From the NCBI RefSeq assembly GCF_014805685.1, contig NC_060886.1:13610108-13674107 (forward strand): a stretch of 64,000 nt of DNA, given 5' to 3'. The notes beneath the pieces are model-generated. The model saw only the letters and a list, made by a program, of their open reading frames with translations. It made no database searches and was not told the origin of the DNA. Positions within the stretch are counted from its first letter, which is position 1. Each line of letters begins with the position of its first letter. The translations under genes and the position numbers were made by a program. Of this stretch, positions 29,058 through 38,678 are shown in pieces. The stretch is from Silurus meridionalis (taxonomy: Eukaryota > Chordata > Actinopteri > Siluriformes > Siluridae).

Positions 29058-31797
29058 TACAATAGCCTTGTCTTGTTAACCAGCTTTTGTTTCCAATGCC
29101 CATAATATATACTCTTATTAGGTCTTGATGATTGGGGGGAACCAGGTGAGGATGGGGTAAAAGGAGAGAAAGGAAATGCAGGTATTCCCAACACAGAGGC
29201 CGGTATCCCTGGAGCTCATGGGCTGAAAGGTTCAATAGGAGATCCAGGTGGGTCACCATTAAGCTTTTATGTTCTCTCTGATTTTGAAATAGTAAAATTA
29301 TTTGTAATTAACCTTTAAACTTAAATTCTAAACTTAAAATACTAAACTGTTTTAGGTGATCAGGGTGAGCCAGGCCCTCCAGGAGAGCAAGGGCCGCCAG
29401 GAGCACAGGGAATTCCTGGCAGAAAGGGTCTATCAGGGGACCCAGGTTTACCTGGTCAGAAAGGTTTTCTAGGTAAAATATTAGAAATACAATATTAGAA
29501 CATGCTAAGATTACATTAGGAGTTAGCAACATTAGCACATATTTCCCACAGTGATAAAACTCATAACATTGCAACAGAAATCAGCCTATATGTTTGTAGT
29601 CTGATCAGCCTTTCTGATCCTTTTTTTGTTTAGGCCCCCCCGGAAAGATTGGTCTTCCAGGTTTTCCAGCTCCACCTGGAACTAAAGGAGATCGTGGCAC
29701 TCAAGGCGATCTTGGCTTCTTAGGACCAAAAGGGCTATTAGGAAACACAGGAGACAAAGGATTTTCTGGAGAGTCTGGTGTACCAGGAGGAAAAGGTATG
29801 ACCCAAAACAACAGAAATTTTATTTGTATTATAGTAATTAAAAACATTACACTTTAAATGTCCTTTTCTTTTACTATGGACTAGGTATTTGTCTAATCTA
29901 GACTGTGCCCCTGATTTATTTTTATTTAATTTAATTTTTTATAAAATTGGTTACAGGTATAAAGGGAGAAATGGGAGACATGGGTGTCCCAGGACCGACT
30001 GGTTTACAAGGTGACAGAGGCCCTGCTGGATCAAAAGGAGGAACTGGACCACCAGGTTTTCTTTCTTTTTTTATTTGAAATTATAAATTTTTTGGCAAAT
30101 TGAATTCCTATGTTCAGATGTTTGTGTATAACAAACATAACTCTGACACTGAGGTATTACCTCTCTCAGGTCCTCCTGGCCTCCCTGGTGCCAAAGGACT
30201 CCCTCCAGTTCCTGTGAAGGTGCCAGGGGAGAGAGGGCCCCCTGGTCCACCTGGTAACCAAGGAACACAAGGAGTAAGAGGGGAGTTAGGCCCTGTGGGA
30301 GACCCTGGAGATCAGGGTAAATTCAATGTTCAAAAATCTAAATATTAAACAATTTGTTTATTTTAGGTCTGAAATAAAAATGACTACTCTTTCATTAAAT
30401 AAAATAGAAAAAAAAAGAGTTAAAGTTTCTTTACTGTTTTTTCTTGTCCTAGGTTATAATGGACCACAAGGGCAAAAGGGGATGCCAGGGCTGCCTGGAA
30501 TACCAGGAACACCAGGTTTCCGTGGGGATGATGGACCAATCGGACACCAAGGTCTTCAGGGTCTAGAAGGTGAAGCTCACAGAATTCTTGAATAAGCTGG
30601 TGTGATAAGAAGTTTAAATGAATTCAAGAGGATATTATGTCTCAATTTAGGATATTCAAGCAGTGGCTTGCTTCTTGATAAGCAAGAATTTAGTAAGTGA
30701 CCTGCACTGCTGTTGAAGAGCAGTCACTATCGACTTGTAAATATAAATGTAGTGAACATTAAGACATGCTGTATGGGGTTGTTACCTATTAGCCTGGAAT
30801 ATAAAAGGCTTTAACAAATAAATTAAATTATTATGTGATCAGTTTAATTTTGTCTACGGGAAATGTTTACATTTTAGGAAACCGTGGCCGTCCTGGTAAT
30901 CCTGGTCTGCCAGGTATGCCTGGACGCAGTGTCAGTGTTGGGTACCTTCTGGTGAAACACAGTCAGTCTGATCAGACTCCAATGTGCCCTGTTGGAATGT
31001 CCAAATTGTGGGATGGCTACAGCTTACTTTACTTTGAAGGGCAGGAGAAAGCTCATAATCAGGACCTAGGTAAGTAAATAAGGCTTTATCTGTATGCCAA
31101 AGGATTGACACTGAAGCTATATATAATCAATACAAATCAGGTTCTTAAATATTCTCTACTATGTTATCCAGGTCTGGCAGGCTCTTGTCTCCGTCGTTTT
31201 AACACCATGCCATTCCTGTATTGCAACCCTGGTGACGTATGCTACTATGCTAGTCGTAACGATAAGTCCTATTGGCTCTCCACTACTGCCTCTATTCCCA
31301 TGATGCCTGTGGAAGAGTCAGAAATAAAGCCCTATATCAGCCGTTGCTCAGTATGTGAGGCTCCATCAGTGGCTATAGCTGTACACAGTCAGGATATAAC
31401 TATCCCACAATGCCCTGCAGGCTGGAGAAGCTTATGGATTGGCTACTCCTTCCTTATGGTGAGCATTTAGACATTTGCCATTTGTGATGGACAATATCAT
31501 ATCACACTATGTTCTTTACCAAAATTTGTCTTTTATACACAGCATACAGCAGCTGGAGATGAAGGAGGCGGCCAGTCTCTGGTGTCTCCAGGCTCATGTC
31601 TGGAGGATTTCCGCACCACTCCCTTCATTGAGTGTAATGGAGCGAAGGGTAGCTGTCACTACTTCTCTAACAAGCACAGTTTCTGGCTAACATCCATTGA
31701 CCAGTCTTTCCACAGTTCCCCTGAGTCTGAGACACTCAAAGCTGGACAGCTCCTCTCGCGAATCAGTCGATGCCAAGTCTGCATGAAAAACCTGTAA
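13676..31797 (+). CDS. col4a2: Collagen type IV alpha-2 chain, 43 exons, 5'-partial
   Basis: Network-forming basement-membrane collagen, secreted and assembled with alpha-1 chains. I joined 43 exons by GT-AG sites and continuous Gly-X-Y reading: 4779 nt, 1592 residues plus stop. Human COL4A2 has 1712 residues, and only about the first 60 (signal peptide and first 7S cysteines) are missing here. The alpha-2 identity rests on the NC1 domain ([19 protein letters not shown]-type core, ending [10 protein letters not shown]), on the CNGT-containing 7S-proximal exon, and on interruptions such as the CxC exon and the GEALGAxPG exon, all of which match COL4A2 position by position. The NC1 carries all 12 expected cysteines. 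The neighbours rab20 and naxd match human 13q34, where COL4A2 is next to RAB20. col4a1 would be expected upstream and divergent, outside the window. Confidence 0.95.
14094..14150. repeat. (CA)n microsatellite in col4a2 intron
   Basis: About 28 CA units, 65 bp before the next exon's acceptor. Its length could influence the polypyrimidine context only marginally. Confidence 0.95.
14925..14993. repeat. (TA)n microsatellite in col4a2 intron
   Basis: About 34 TA units, ending 36 bp before the exon at 15029. Confidence 0.95.
15891..15953. repeat. (TA)n microsatellite
   Basis: About 31 TA units, directly followed by a retroelement tail. Confidence 0.95.
15954..16095 (+). mobile_element. 3' tail of a non-LTR retrotransposon (RTE-like)
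   Basis: The segment contains GGAAGGGCATCTAGCG and CTGTGGCGACCCCTAATGGG, a tail I know from many fish genomes as the conserved 3' end of a non-LTR element. Only this tail is present, as usual for a 5'-truncated insertion. The family name is from memory and is not certain. Confidence 0.6.
16135..17265 (+). mobile_element. Degenerate Tc1/mariner-like transposon
   Basis: Near the left end the sequence CCCATAAGGACAAAGTGAAA is mirrored near the right end by TTTCACTTTGTCATTATGGG, the sub-terminal inverted repeats of a common fish Tc1 family. Between them are remnants of a DDE transposase in several frames with stops, for example around 16640-16800 (a KHDGGI-like segment) and 16880-17000 (a WPSQSP-like motif). 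The outer left end is missing. It is inactive. Confidence 0.8.
17865..17970. repeat. (GTCT)n-(CTAT)n microsatellite
   Basis: A short GTCT run passes into about 22 CTAT tetramers with one imperfect block. Confidence 0.9.
18130..18183. repeat. (TA)n microsatellite
   Basis: About 27 TA units. Confidence 0.95.
18370..18720. repeat. Unclassified GC-richer dispersed repeat
   Basis: This segment has clear CpGs and a base composition unlike the AT-rich intron. Read on the minus strand it contains TAATCACCTGCACCTGTTTC, a phrase I recognise from dispersed fish repeats. I cannot place it in a class, and it has no open frame. Confidence 0.4.
18840..19335. mobile_element. Non-autonomous inverted-repeat element, 496 bp
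   Basis: The left end starts CACTATATTGCCAAAAGTAT and the right end is its near-perfect inverted copy (ATACTTTTGAAAATATAGTG), with TA next to the left end. Such elements are abundant in fish and carry no transposase. A diverged inverted copy without these ends lies at about 25210-25530. Confidence 0.75.
19333..19512. repeat. Compound (GT)n-(GATA)n-(GT)n microsatellite
   Basis: GT run 19333-19394, GATA run 19402-19454, second GT run 19468-19512. The last run ends 34 bp before the exon at 19547, so it lies within the region where the branch point is expected. The minus-strand open frames through it (His-Thr and Tyr-Leu-Ser-Ile repeats) are artefacts. Confidence 0.95.
21640..22679. other. col4a2 intron, 1.04 kb, with a possible hAT-like MITE
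   Basis: Near 22251-22521 the sequence begins CAGGGGTTCCCAAACGTTTT and closes with an approximate inverse (CGTTTGGGGACCCTTG), the look of a short non-autonomous hAT element. No coding exon seen. Confidence 0.5.
23849..24657. other. col4a2 intron, nothing recognised
   Basis: 0.8 kb of AT-rich DNA. A frame at 24331-24585 has no collagen pattern and no splice support. Confidence 0.6.
25048..25943. other. col4a2 intron with a relic inverted-repeat element
   Basis: Bases about 25210-25530 are a diverged reverse-complement relative of the element at 18840-19335: both share the motif around TCTAGTGGAAC and a phrase ending in GATGAATTGGAAC. The terminal repeats of this copy are eroded. Confidence 0.6.
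27139..27215. repeat. (TA)n microsatellite
   Basis: About 38 TA units. Confidence 0.95.
27518..28000. mobile_element. Internally deleted Tc1-like element
   Basis: Starts with CAGTGCATTCAGAAAAAAGT and has the sub-terminal phrase CCCATAATGACAAAGTGAAA at about 27632, answered near the right end by TTTCACTTTGTCATTATGGG and a decayed terminal TGTACAG-like end. It is the same family as the copy at 16135-17265 but most of the transposase is gone. Confidence 0.75.
28003..28225. mobile_element. Terminal fragment of a second Tc1-like family
   Basis: Begins CAGGTGCATCTCAATAAATT, a terminal inverted repeat typical of another fish Tc1 family, and continues through the sub-terminal part. No right end is visible. 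It abuts the previous element at a TA dinucleotide. Confidence 0.7.
28509..29121. other. col4a2 intron ending in an (ATT)n tract
   Basis: 0.6 kb without recognised genes; carries the (ATT)n microsatellite at 28993-29057 shortly before the exon at 29122. Confidence 0.7.
28993..29057. repeat. (ATT)n microsatellite
   Basis: About 21 ATT units. The poly-isoleucine frame through it is an artefact. Confidence 0.95.
30878..31797 (+). other. col4a2: col4a2 last three exons: end of helix and NC1 domain
   Basis: Exons 30878-31069, 31172-31458 and 31543-31797. The first ends the helix (GLPGMPG) and enters the NC1 domain at [17 protein letters not shown]1 is two tandem C4 subdomains: the first includes [20 protein letters not shown], the second starts near [18 protein letters not shown]. 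One cysteine in the first exon, six in the second and five in the third give the family's full set of 12. This domain drives chain selection and head-to-head hexamer formation. Stop codon TAA is at 31795-31797. Confidence 0.97.
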
Positions 31798-33060
31798 CTT
31801 GTATGAACTTGATGGTGTAGCCATTTTTGTGTGCAGCTCAGTCCAGAACGCCTGGTAGGGTTTCACAGAGCTCATAGTAACTACTAAGTTGATAAACCAA
31901 ACAGGATTGTTGACAAAGATTTGGTTAACAGCTCACATAAATTGTGTAATTACATACTTTTACACTATCAAGGAGAGTTTTTAGTATTAGTTTTTTTTTC
32001 TTCTTCAATATGTACCCCTCCCTATGTGCCTAAGGACTGAAGATGTGTAAATGTGTTGAAAGGAGAGGTCAAAGAAGCATCAGAAACTTTAGAATTGTTT
32101 TAACTTTACTCATTTGAAATGGTGCTTTTTCTAACTTATTACCTCACTCATCAGCGAGATTGTGTAATTGATATTACAAAGTACATCATACAGCAAAACC
32201 AAAGACGCCCATATTAATGCACTGCTTCCCTTATATTCATCTATGTGTCACACTTCCTGTAGCCCTTAGAACCTCTGTGTGAGTTATTCAACAGCCAATT
32301 GCCTTTCACTATAAACTATGTTTAGTTTCAAACGATACTTTCACCTTAGTGTTGCTTTATTTGTGTTTTTAATCAGTAATTTGATCAGGTATTGAACTCT
32401 ATTTTACTAACACTCTTTACCAAATGTACATTTTGTTTTGTGGGGAATTTGCACTTGAAATACAGTATGTCAGCATGATCATTAGTCTATGCTTCCTCAA
32501 CAACTTCTGAGCACCAGCATGCACCTCTTCACATTGCTACAGAACAGCGAGACGTTCGCTAATATGCAAACCACAAGATAAAACTGCAAAATGCCATTTA
32601 GAACATCATGTCTTACTGAACTAAGTTTATGGATTCATTTGTTTCTATTCTGTTACACAGACTGCACTGATACCTAATGAGAGTTGTTTTTTCTTGTACA
32701 GTTAAGAAATAAATGAATAAATTGTTTACTACAGAAATCACATCACAAAATCTGATATTTAATGATAAATAGACCAAATTCTTCAGGTGAATGACCCGAT
32801 TTGTACTTTGATCAGCCATGCATTCCATTGCCACTCAGATGTGTATGTCTAGTATAGCATAGCATAGCATAGCATAGTACTTGTCTGACCATAAACAAGT
32901 AAAAGGAGTTTAAACAATGGGTCGTTGAATTAAACATTAACAAGTTAACAGTGTATTTATGTGGAATATATTTTTAGACCATGTTCTGAATAATTGTGAC
33001 TGTTAGCCTTACTGAACATCAACAAAATAAATGCTTCTCTTTGTACACATTTGCTGTGTT
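31798..33060 (+). other. col4a2: col4a2 3' untranslated region
   Basis: AT-rich sequence after the stop. AATAAA signals occur at 32708-32713, 32716-32721 and 33026-33031. The last is followed by a GT-rich stretch (TTGCTGTGTTATTTGTTTG), making it the best candidate for the main polyadenylation site. The 3' boundary is therefore an estimate. Confidence 0.6.
33026..33031 (+). terminator. Candidate poly(A) signal of col4a2
   Basis: Canonical AATAAA with a GT-rich downstream element within about 30 bases. Confidence 0.55.
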
Positions 33061-34359
33061 ATTTGTTTGCTTATCCTATCAAGACAAGTTAATGATTATT
33101 GACCATGACCATGAATGTTTTGTGGCATATTGAGTTATAAAAATGCCTACTGCTATATGTGTAAAGGATTTTTAAACAAATATTCAACAGAGAGCTTCAT
33201 TACATTTACATATCACTCACAACTGTAATAAAAAAGGAGGCATTTCTTTATATTAATCTGAACATATAAACCATTACAAATTGCAAAATCTTTAATAATG
33301 AATACTATTATGAGTATCTTTGGTTGACAGAGTGGTGCAGCGGTTAGCATTGTCAAAGCTCCAGAAAAACAGGTTTAGTTCTGAACTCGGGTTAATGTTC
33401 ATGTTTCTGCGAGGTAAGTAATATCTTCCAATAGGTGGAATAGTTGGCTAATAGTAGTGAATGTGTGTACACAAGGGGCTGTGTGATGGACAGGCGTCCC
33501 AGTCAGGGTTTATTCCTTCTGCCAAGTGTTCCTGGAGTAGACTTTGAATCCACTCGGTAGCAATAATTAATAGAGATAAACGTGAAATAACTTTTTGGAC
33601 AGAAGTACTGTGGACAACTGAACATCTCAATCATATTTTGGTCTTCACCAAACTGTTAGTACAAAGATAAAAGCACAGAAATTAGATTTTTTTTTTCTCA
33701 CCTGTAGTTTTAGGATACTCTTAAGTGGAACAAAGGCTCCAAAACCTGTTTAAAATACCATTCTGTGTGCAAAGCAATGTGCATATTGACTTTGTTTATT
33801 TGGCTTAGCTTGCACAGAGCACTAACCTCAGCTCCACTGAACATCTGAAATACAGACTGAAGGCCTCCTTATGAAACCTCATTGCATGACCTCAACATTT
33901 TCTTTTTGCTTTATTTGTGGTCTGGTATTTGTTGTTTTACCGCACCACAAGGGCCCAATGAAGCTTTTCTTCCCTAGGTCACTGGCTCGTACTGTAACCG
34001 TGACAAAGATAAAAATGAGTACTAAAGATGGATAAATGAAAAGTATGTGTATGCTAACTTACAATCGTGTTTATTTATTTTAATGAATAAATGCATAGTT
34101 TATATTTTTGCACATTTGGTTCAATGTTTTGTTTTGTTAATAGGATAAGCGGAAGCACCAGGAATCACAGCATATCACACAAAATTCAAAATCATCAATG
34201 ACAACTCTCAACACTGATCATTACAAATTTACTATTTTGAAATTTGGTCTTGCTTTCTAACAGAAATAGTTACAAGAGTTTATCATGAAATGTAAACAAC
34301 TGTCTGTGCCTTTATTGTTTTAAAGAGTAAATCCACATTTCTGTACTTGGTGCTCCTTC
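33061..34359. other. Intergenic region between col4a2 and rab20 (tail to tail)
   Basis: 1.3 kb between two convergent genes. It holds a decayed SINE-like repeat (33330-33580) and presumably the end of the rab20 3' untranslated region on the minus strand. No other gene seen. Confidence 0.7.
33330..33580 (+). mobile_element. Decayed tRNA-derived SINE
   Basis: Starts with a tRNA-like A-box phrase (GAGTGGTGCAGCGGTTAGCA). Further on, the tail contains GTGATGGACAGGCGTCCCAGTC, a diverged version of the conserved tail of fish SINE/LINE pairs. The tRNA B-box part is badly eroded. Confidence 0.65.
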
Positions 34360-37300
34360 TTAAGCACAGCAGCCAGCTTTAGTCCTCTTAGCTGTGCTCG
34401 GCGCTTCCAGGTCGACCGTGGAGCTCTCGCCCTCATTCCTCTTCTTCAGAATTGAGGGCACCACAAGGTCAAAAATTGTTTCAAACAATACATCCACGTT
34501 GTAGCCAGTTTTCGCACTGGTCTCAAAGCACATGCTTTCAGCGGGTAGACAGGCCTTCTCATCCAGCCCCTTGTAATGTAGGACACGCCTATACAGAGCC
34601 ATGGCGTCCTCTTTGTTCACCTGTTTGCGTTGAAGGGAAGAGGAAGAAAAAGACAAGCGTGCAGGTTCGGTCCCCTCCTCTCCTTCCGGATTCGAAGCCT
34701 GTGCATGAGAGTCAGTGAGGTCGGCTTTGTTGCCTACTATGGCAAAGATGCAGTCGGCGTTGGCAGTGTCGGTTAGGGATAGGAAGCGCTCCTCCAGCTC
34801 TACGTAGCTTTGCCAACTGGTCGTGTCATAGGTGAGAATGACTGCAGCTGCACTACGACAGTACATAGAGCCAAGGCCATGGAACTGCTCCCGACCTTTA
34901 ATCAGGATAAAGAGAAAGCACATAGGAAAGGAATTAAATGAATTTATAAAATCACTTTTTTTACACTTTAATAAAAGGTTTGTATAATGTTTTAAACAAT
35001 GGCAAGTGGGGAAAAAATGGTTGCTTTTTGTGGAAATCCTGGTCCCCAACAATCACAGCCACAGTACACACCTCGACACTCACAATACAAATCTCGACAC
35101 TCACAGCCAGAGTACACACCTCAACACTCACAGCCACAGTACACACCTCAACACTCACAGCCACAGTACACACCTCGACACACAATACACACCTCGACAC
35201 TCACAGCCAGAGTACACACCTCAACACTCACAGCCAGAGTACACACCTCGACACACAATACACACCTCGACACTTACAGCCAGAGTACACACCTCGACAC
35301 TCACAGCCAGAGTACACACCTGGACACTCACAGCCAGAGTACACACCTCGACACTCACAATACAAATCTCGACACTCACAGCCACAGTACAAACCTCAAC
35401 ACTCACAGCCAGAGTACACACCTCGACACTCACAGCCACAGTACAAACCTAAACACTCACAGTACACACCTCAACACTCACAGCCACAGTTCACACCAAC
35501 ACTCACAGTACACACCTCAACACTCACAGCCACAGTACACACCTCAACACTCACAGTACACTCCAACACTCACAGCCACAGTTCACACCAACACTCACAG
35601 TACACACCTCAACACTTACAGCCACAGTACACACCTCAACACTTACAGCCACAGTACACACCTCAACACTCACAGCCACAGTACACCTGTGCTGACTTAA
35701 GGATGTGAGACTAGACTACCATATCTTTCGGACTATAAGCCGCTACTTTTTTCCCACGTTTTGAACCCTGCGGCTTTTTCCTGGTATGTACTGTGCACAT
35801 GACTAAAAGCATTCTGAACCTAAAGGCATTCTGAAATTTAATGTACATTATAATAGTTTAACATTTACATTTTAAACGTCAACATAACGTCTACTGTACT
35901 GTATATTTTAATTGTGTTTTAATGCTTATTTTATTTCTCTTCTGTTTTAACAATTGTTCTTACATTTTACTTCTCTTTTTATGATATATATTTTACTACT
36001 TTTATGTTAATTCCAATTTCAATACTATTTTGCACATTGCTTCTTGCACTTTGTTCAGCACCTAAGTTCTACCTTGATACAATAACCAAGAACCTCAATG
36101 TTTTAGTCTCAGTAAGTTAAGGCCCAGACCTCAATCCAGTTTGGAATGTGTAGTAAGACTTGTTCCTTAACACACTCCATCCAATCCAATCTTTCTAGCA
36201 GTCTAGCCCAGAATGTCATATCCCTGAATACATTCTGTTATTGCAGCTAAATATCAGTTTTTTTGGGGGGTAATTAACTTTGACAATTTCAGGTAAGTCC
36301 ATTATTCAATTTACTCATTATTCACACTTCAATAAATATTAAAAAATAATAAGTCGCTAGCGATTACTGAAAGTTTTATGAGACACACATTACACGAGCA
36401 CGTGACTCGGCTTGATGAACAAAAATCTGTAGTGTTTTAGGTCAGCTGTCAACAGCAAGGAAACTAATTCCACAGGAAGTGGTCTAGCAGAAACAAGTAT
36501 AAAAAAGGTAAGGCCACTGTTGAACGAAAGATATACACCAACCAGGCATAACAAATACTGGTCAAGAGAATAACACAGATTATCTCTTTATCTCTTAGTG
36601 GGTGGGATATATTAGGCAGCAAAATAACATTGTCCTCAAAGTTAATGTGTTAAAAGCAGAACAAAGGGCAATCAAAAGGATTTGAGTTTGACAAGGGCCA
36701 AATTGTGATGGCTAAACAACTGGGTCAGAGCATCTCCAAAACTGCAGCTCTTTAGGGGATGTTCCTGGTCTGCAGTGGTCAGTATCTTTCAAAAGTGGTC
36801 CAAGGAAGGAACAGCGGTGAACCAGCGACAGGTTCATGGGCACGAAGGTTAATTGATGCATGTCGGGAGTGAAGGCTGACCAGTATGGTCTGATCCAACA
36901 GACGAGTTCCTGTAGCTCAAATTGCTAAAGGAGCTTGAGGGTTCAGGATTGTTTTGGCAGCAAATGGGGGACCAACACAATATTAGGTAGGTGGTCATTA
37001 TGTTATGCCTGATCAATTTAAATGAGCAAAAGTCCTGAACAGATAAAAACATATTGTGTGTGATTGAAGCGAGGTAATTACCTTTGACAACTTGTCCTGT
37101 GACAATTGGTTCACATTCTCATAGGAACAGTCTACTATGCCTGCTCTATTATAGGAAACTGAGAGACCTCATGATGTTTCATAAGAAGGCCTTGTTGACT
37201 CAGATGCTTTGGTCGGCTGTGTACATGTGCGCTGTTTGAACATTGTACAGTCTGGGTTAATAATGATACTTTGTAAACTGAATCATATGACTTATGTCTC

Positions 37301-38678
37301 TGTGCTACTGCACCGTAGCTAAACACGAGGTCTGTTTAATGATTGCCACACACATTGTACACTCAAGACTGACGAAAAAAAACACGCAAGAGCTTGATGA
37401 CTAAGACTAAAAATGTTTTAGAAAAGTGAAAGATTATTTGGGTGTTTTTTTTTCACTGGGTTGTCTGTTTCATTATGTATGTATGTATGTAAGCTACAGT
37501 ATGGGAAAATAAGGAACCCCCTCAAGTCAGAAACCAAAATATATGGTTCGGAATGTATGACGCACTGTGGGGAAAAAAAAAAAAGTTCGAACATTACATA
37601 CTACTATAATGTGTAGCATTTCAAATATGCAGGTATTGATTGTGGATTGTTATATGCACTTCGAATCGAACCCAAAATTAATACTGCTACATGAATAAAA
37701 ATGATTAGTATGATTGATATTGTTCTTATTAGGATATCTTATTGTTTAAGCTGCCCTTGTTTCCTAAAATATAAATAAATGTTTCTATTTTATGTAGCTT
37801 TATTGAGACCAATGCATACACTCACAACAATTAATACTCACAAGTGCCCTTAAGATTATAGTAAAGATGCTACTACAAACTCAAACAATAAACAGGTGCA
37901 AATGATTTGATTGACGCTGTAAATCTGGGAACATTCTGGAAATAGTTGGCTCATCTTTCCTTAGCTGTTTAGAGTTGTGGTGGATCAAGAGCCTTTCCCT
38001 GGAATACTGGGAGTGAGGGAGGGGCATACGGTGGAAAATTGCCTGTCCATGATACACAGACAGAAACAAACACACATATAGGGGCAATTTGATCTCACTT
38101 ACTGTCATGTTTTTAGAAGCCAGGGGAAACCACACAGAGACAATGGGACGACATGCACCAAATTTTGGGCACTAAATATTATCACTGCAAAGAACGTTTG
38201 AATGAATCAAGGTAATATTTGACATTTGTACAGTACTATCAGGAACAGCCTAAAGCTTTTTAAGGGGGGTAGTGTTTAAGGCAGTGGACTTTGGGTAATG
38301 AGTTCAGAGACTTTAAATCCCAGCCACACCAACCTGCCACTCCTGGGCCCCTGAGCAAGAATGTCTAACCAGTGCTCAGTTGAATGAATGAGATAAATGT
38401 AATTCGCCCTACACGTTTGTCAAATGCAAAATGAAAAATGCAAGTTTCTGAAACGGTTTTGGAGGCCATGAACCTCATCTCCTACCTGCAGTGTCCCATA
38501 TGGAGATATTGTAGGGTCCCCACTGCTTGAGAAAGAAAGCCCCTCCAACTGTGCTCACAGTGTCCTTGAATTTCCTCTCGGTGTACCTGTGCAGCAGGGA
38601 TGTCTTCCCCACGTTCATGTCACCCAGCAGGACAATCTTCACATCAGGCTTTTTCAGTTTCTTCGTGGGTTCGGCCAT
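34360..38678 (-). CDS. rab20: Ras-related GTPase Rab20, two exons
   Basis: Small GTPase of endosome/phagosome maturation and vacuolar ATPase traffic. Exon 1 is 38678-38486 and exon 2 is 34895-34360, 242 residues (human 234). Seen motifs: P-loop GDMNVGKTS (from residue 19), switch I near TVSTVGG, DTAGRE (62-67), NKAD, ETSAK, and the prenylation tail GCCA. The arginine where most Rabs have the catalytic glutamine (DTAGQ) is also present in mammalian RAB20. The intron splits the glycine of DTAG. The start ATG has a good context (GACCATGG); an in-frame TTG just upstream was not used. The insert between NKAD and ETSAK is Ser/Glu-rich as in the family. Convergent with col4a2 and divergent from naxd, as in human 13q34. 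Confidence 0.96.
35055..35690. repeat. 27-bp minisatellite (VNTR)
   Basis: About 23-24 imperfect units with a consensus like ACACCTCAACACTCACAGCC followed by ACAGTAC. Units differ by A/G and C/G changes and some are shortened to about 18-20 bp. Because 27 is divisible by three and the unit lacks stops, all three plus frames stay open for 450-730 bases; these frames are Thr/Ser/His/Gln/Pro repeats without splice support and are not genes. Confidence 0.95.
36060..36260 (+). mobile_element. Relic of a Tc1 transposase 3' part
   Basis: The phrase CCCAGACCTCAATCCAGTTTGG matches the DNA for the (S)PDLNP(I)EN-like catalytic motif of Tc1 transposases, followed by CTCCATCCAATC. Stops interrupt all frames. 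Confidence 0.5.
36500..37015 (+). mobile_element. Internally deleted Tc1/mariner-like element
   Basis: A left end with CAGGCATAACA (about 36544) is mirrored by TGTTATGCCTGATC on the right (about 37000-37015). Between them are remnants of the N-terminal helix-turn-helix part of a transposase (AKQLGQSISKTAAL, then ARRLIDACREG and PVAQIAK) with stops. The catalytic part is absent. Confidence 0.65.
38255..38420 (+). mobile_element. tRNA-derived SINE, diverged copy
   Basis: Contains CTGCCACTCCTGGGCCCCTGAGCAAG and a tail with ATGAATGAGATAAATGTAA. It is the same family as the better copy at 51747-51940 and is inserted in the rab20 intron, 66 bp from exon 1. Confidence 0.75.

Larger units (their letters stand above)
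26498..30569 (+). other. col4a2: col4a2 exons 31-40 seen here (C-terminal helix)
   Basis: Exons 26498-26572, 26697-26804, 26921-27028, 28437-28508, 29122-29247, 29356-29472, 29634-29795, 29957-30055, 30170-30316 and 30453-30569. All are in the split-glycine phase (first G on the previous exon). The last one contains [13 protein letters not shown], nearly identical to the same place in COL4A2. The donor after 30055 (GTTTTC) is weak. Confidence 0.92.
34896..38485. other. rab20 intron with minisatellite and transposon relics
   Basis: 3.6 kb intron. It contains a 27-bp minisatellite (35055-35690), a fragment resembling a dispersed fish repeat (about 35720-35800, CTTTCGGACTATAAGCCGC), two Tc1-type relics (about 36060-36260 and 36500-37015) and a tRNA-derived SINE (38255-38420). 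No nested gene supported. Confidence 0.75.

Noticed and set aside
34980..35708. 242-codon plus-strand open frame, plus two others overlapping it
   Set aside because: It is a translation of the 27-bp minisatellite inside the rab20 intron. Several frames are open at once because the unit is 27 bp without stops; there is no domain and no splice or start support.
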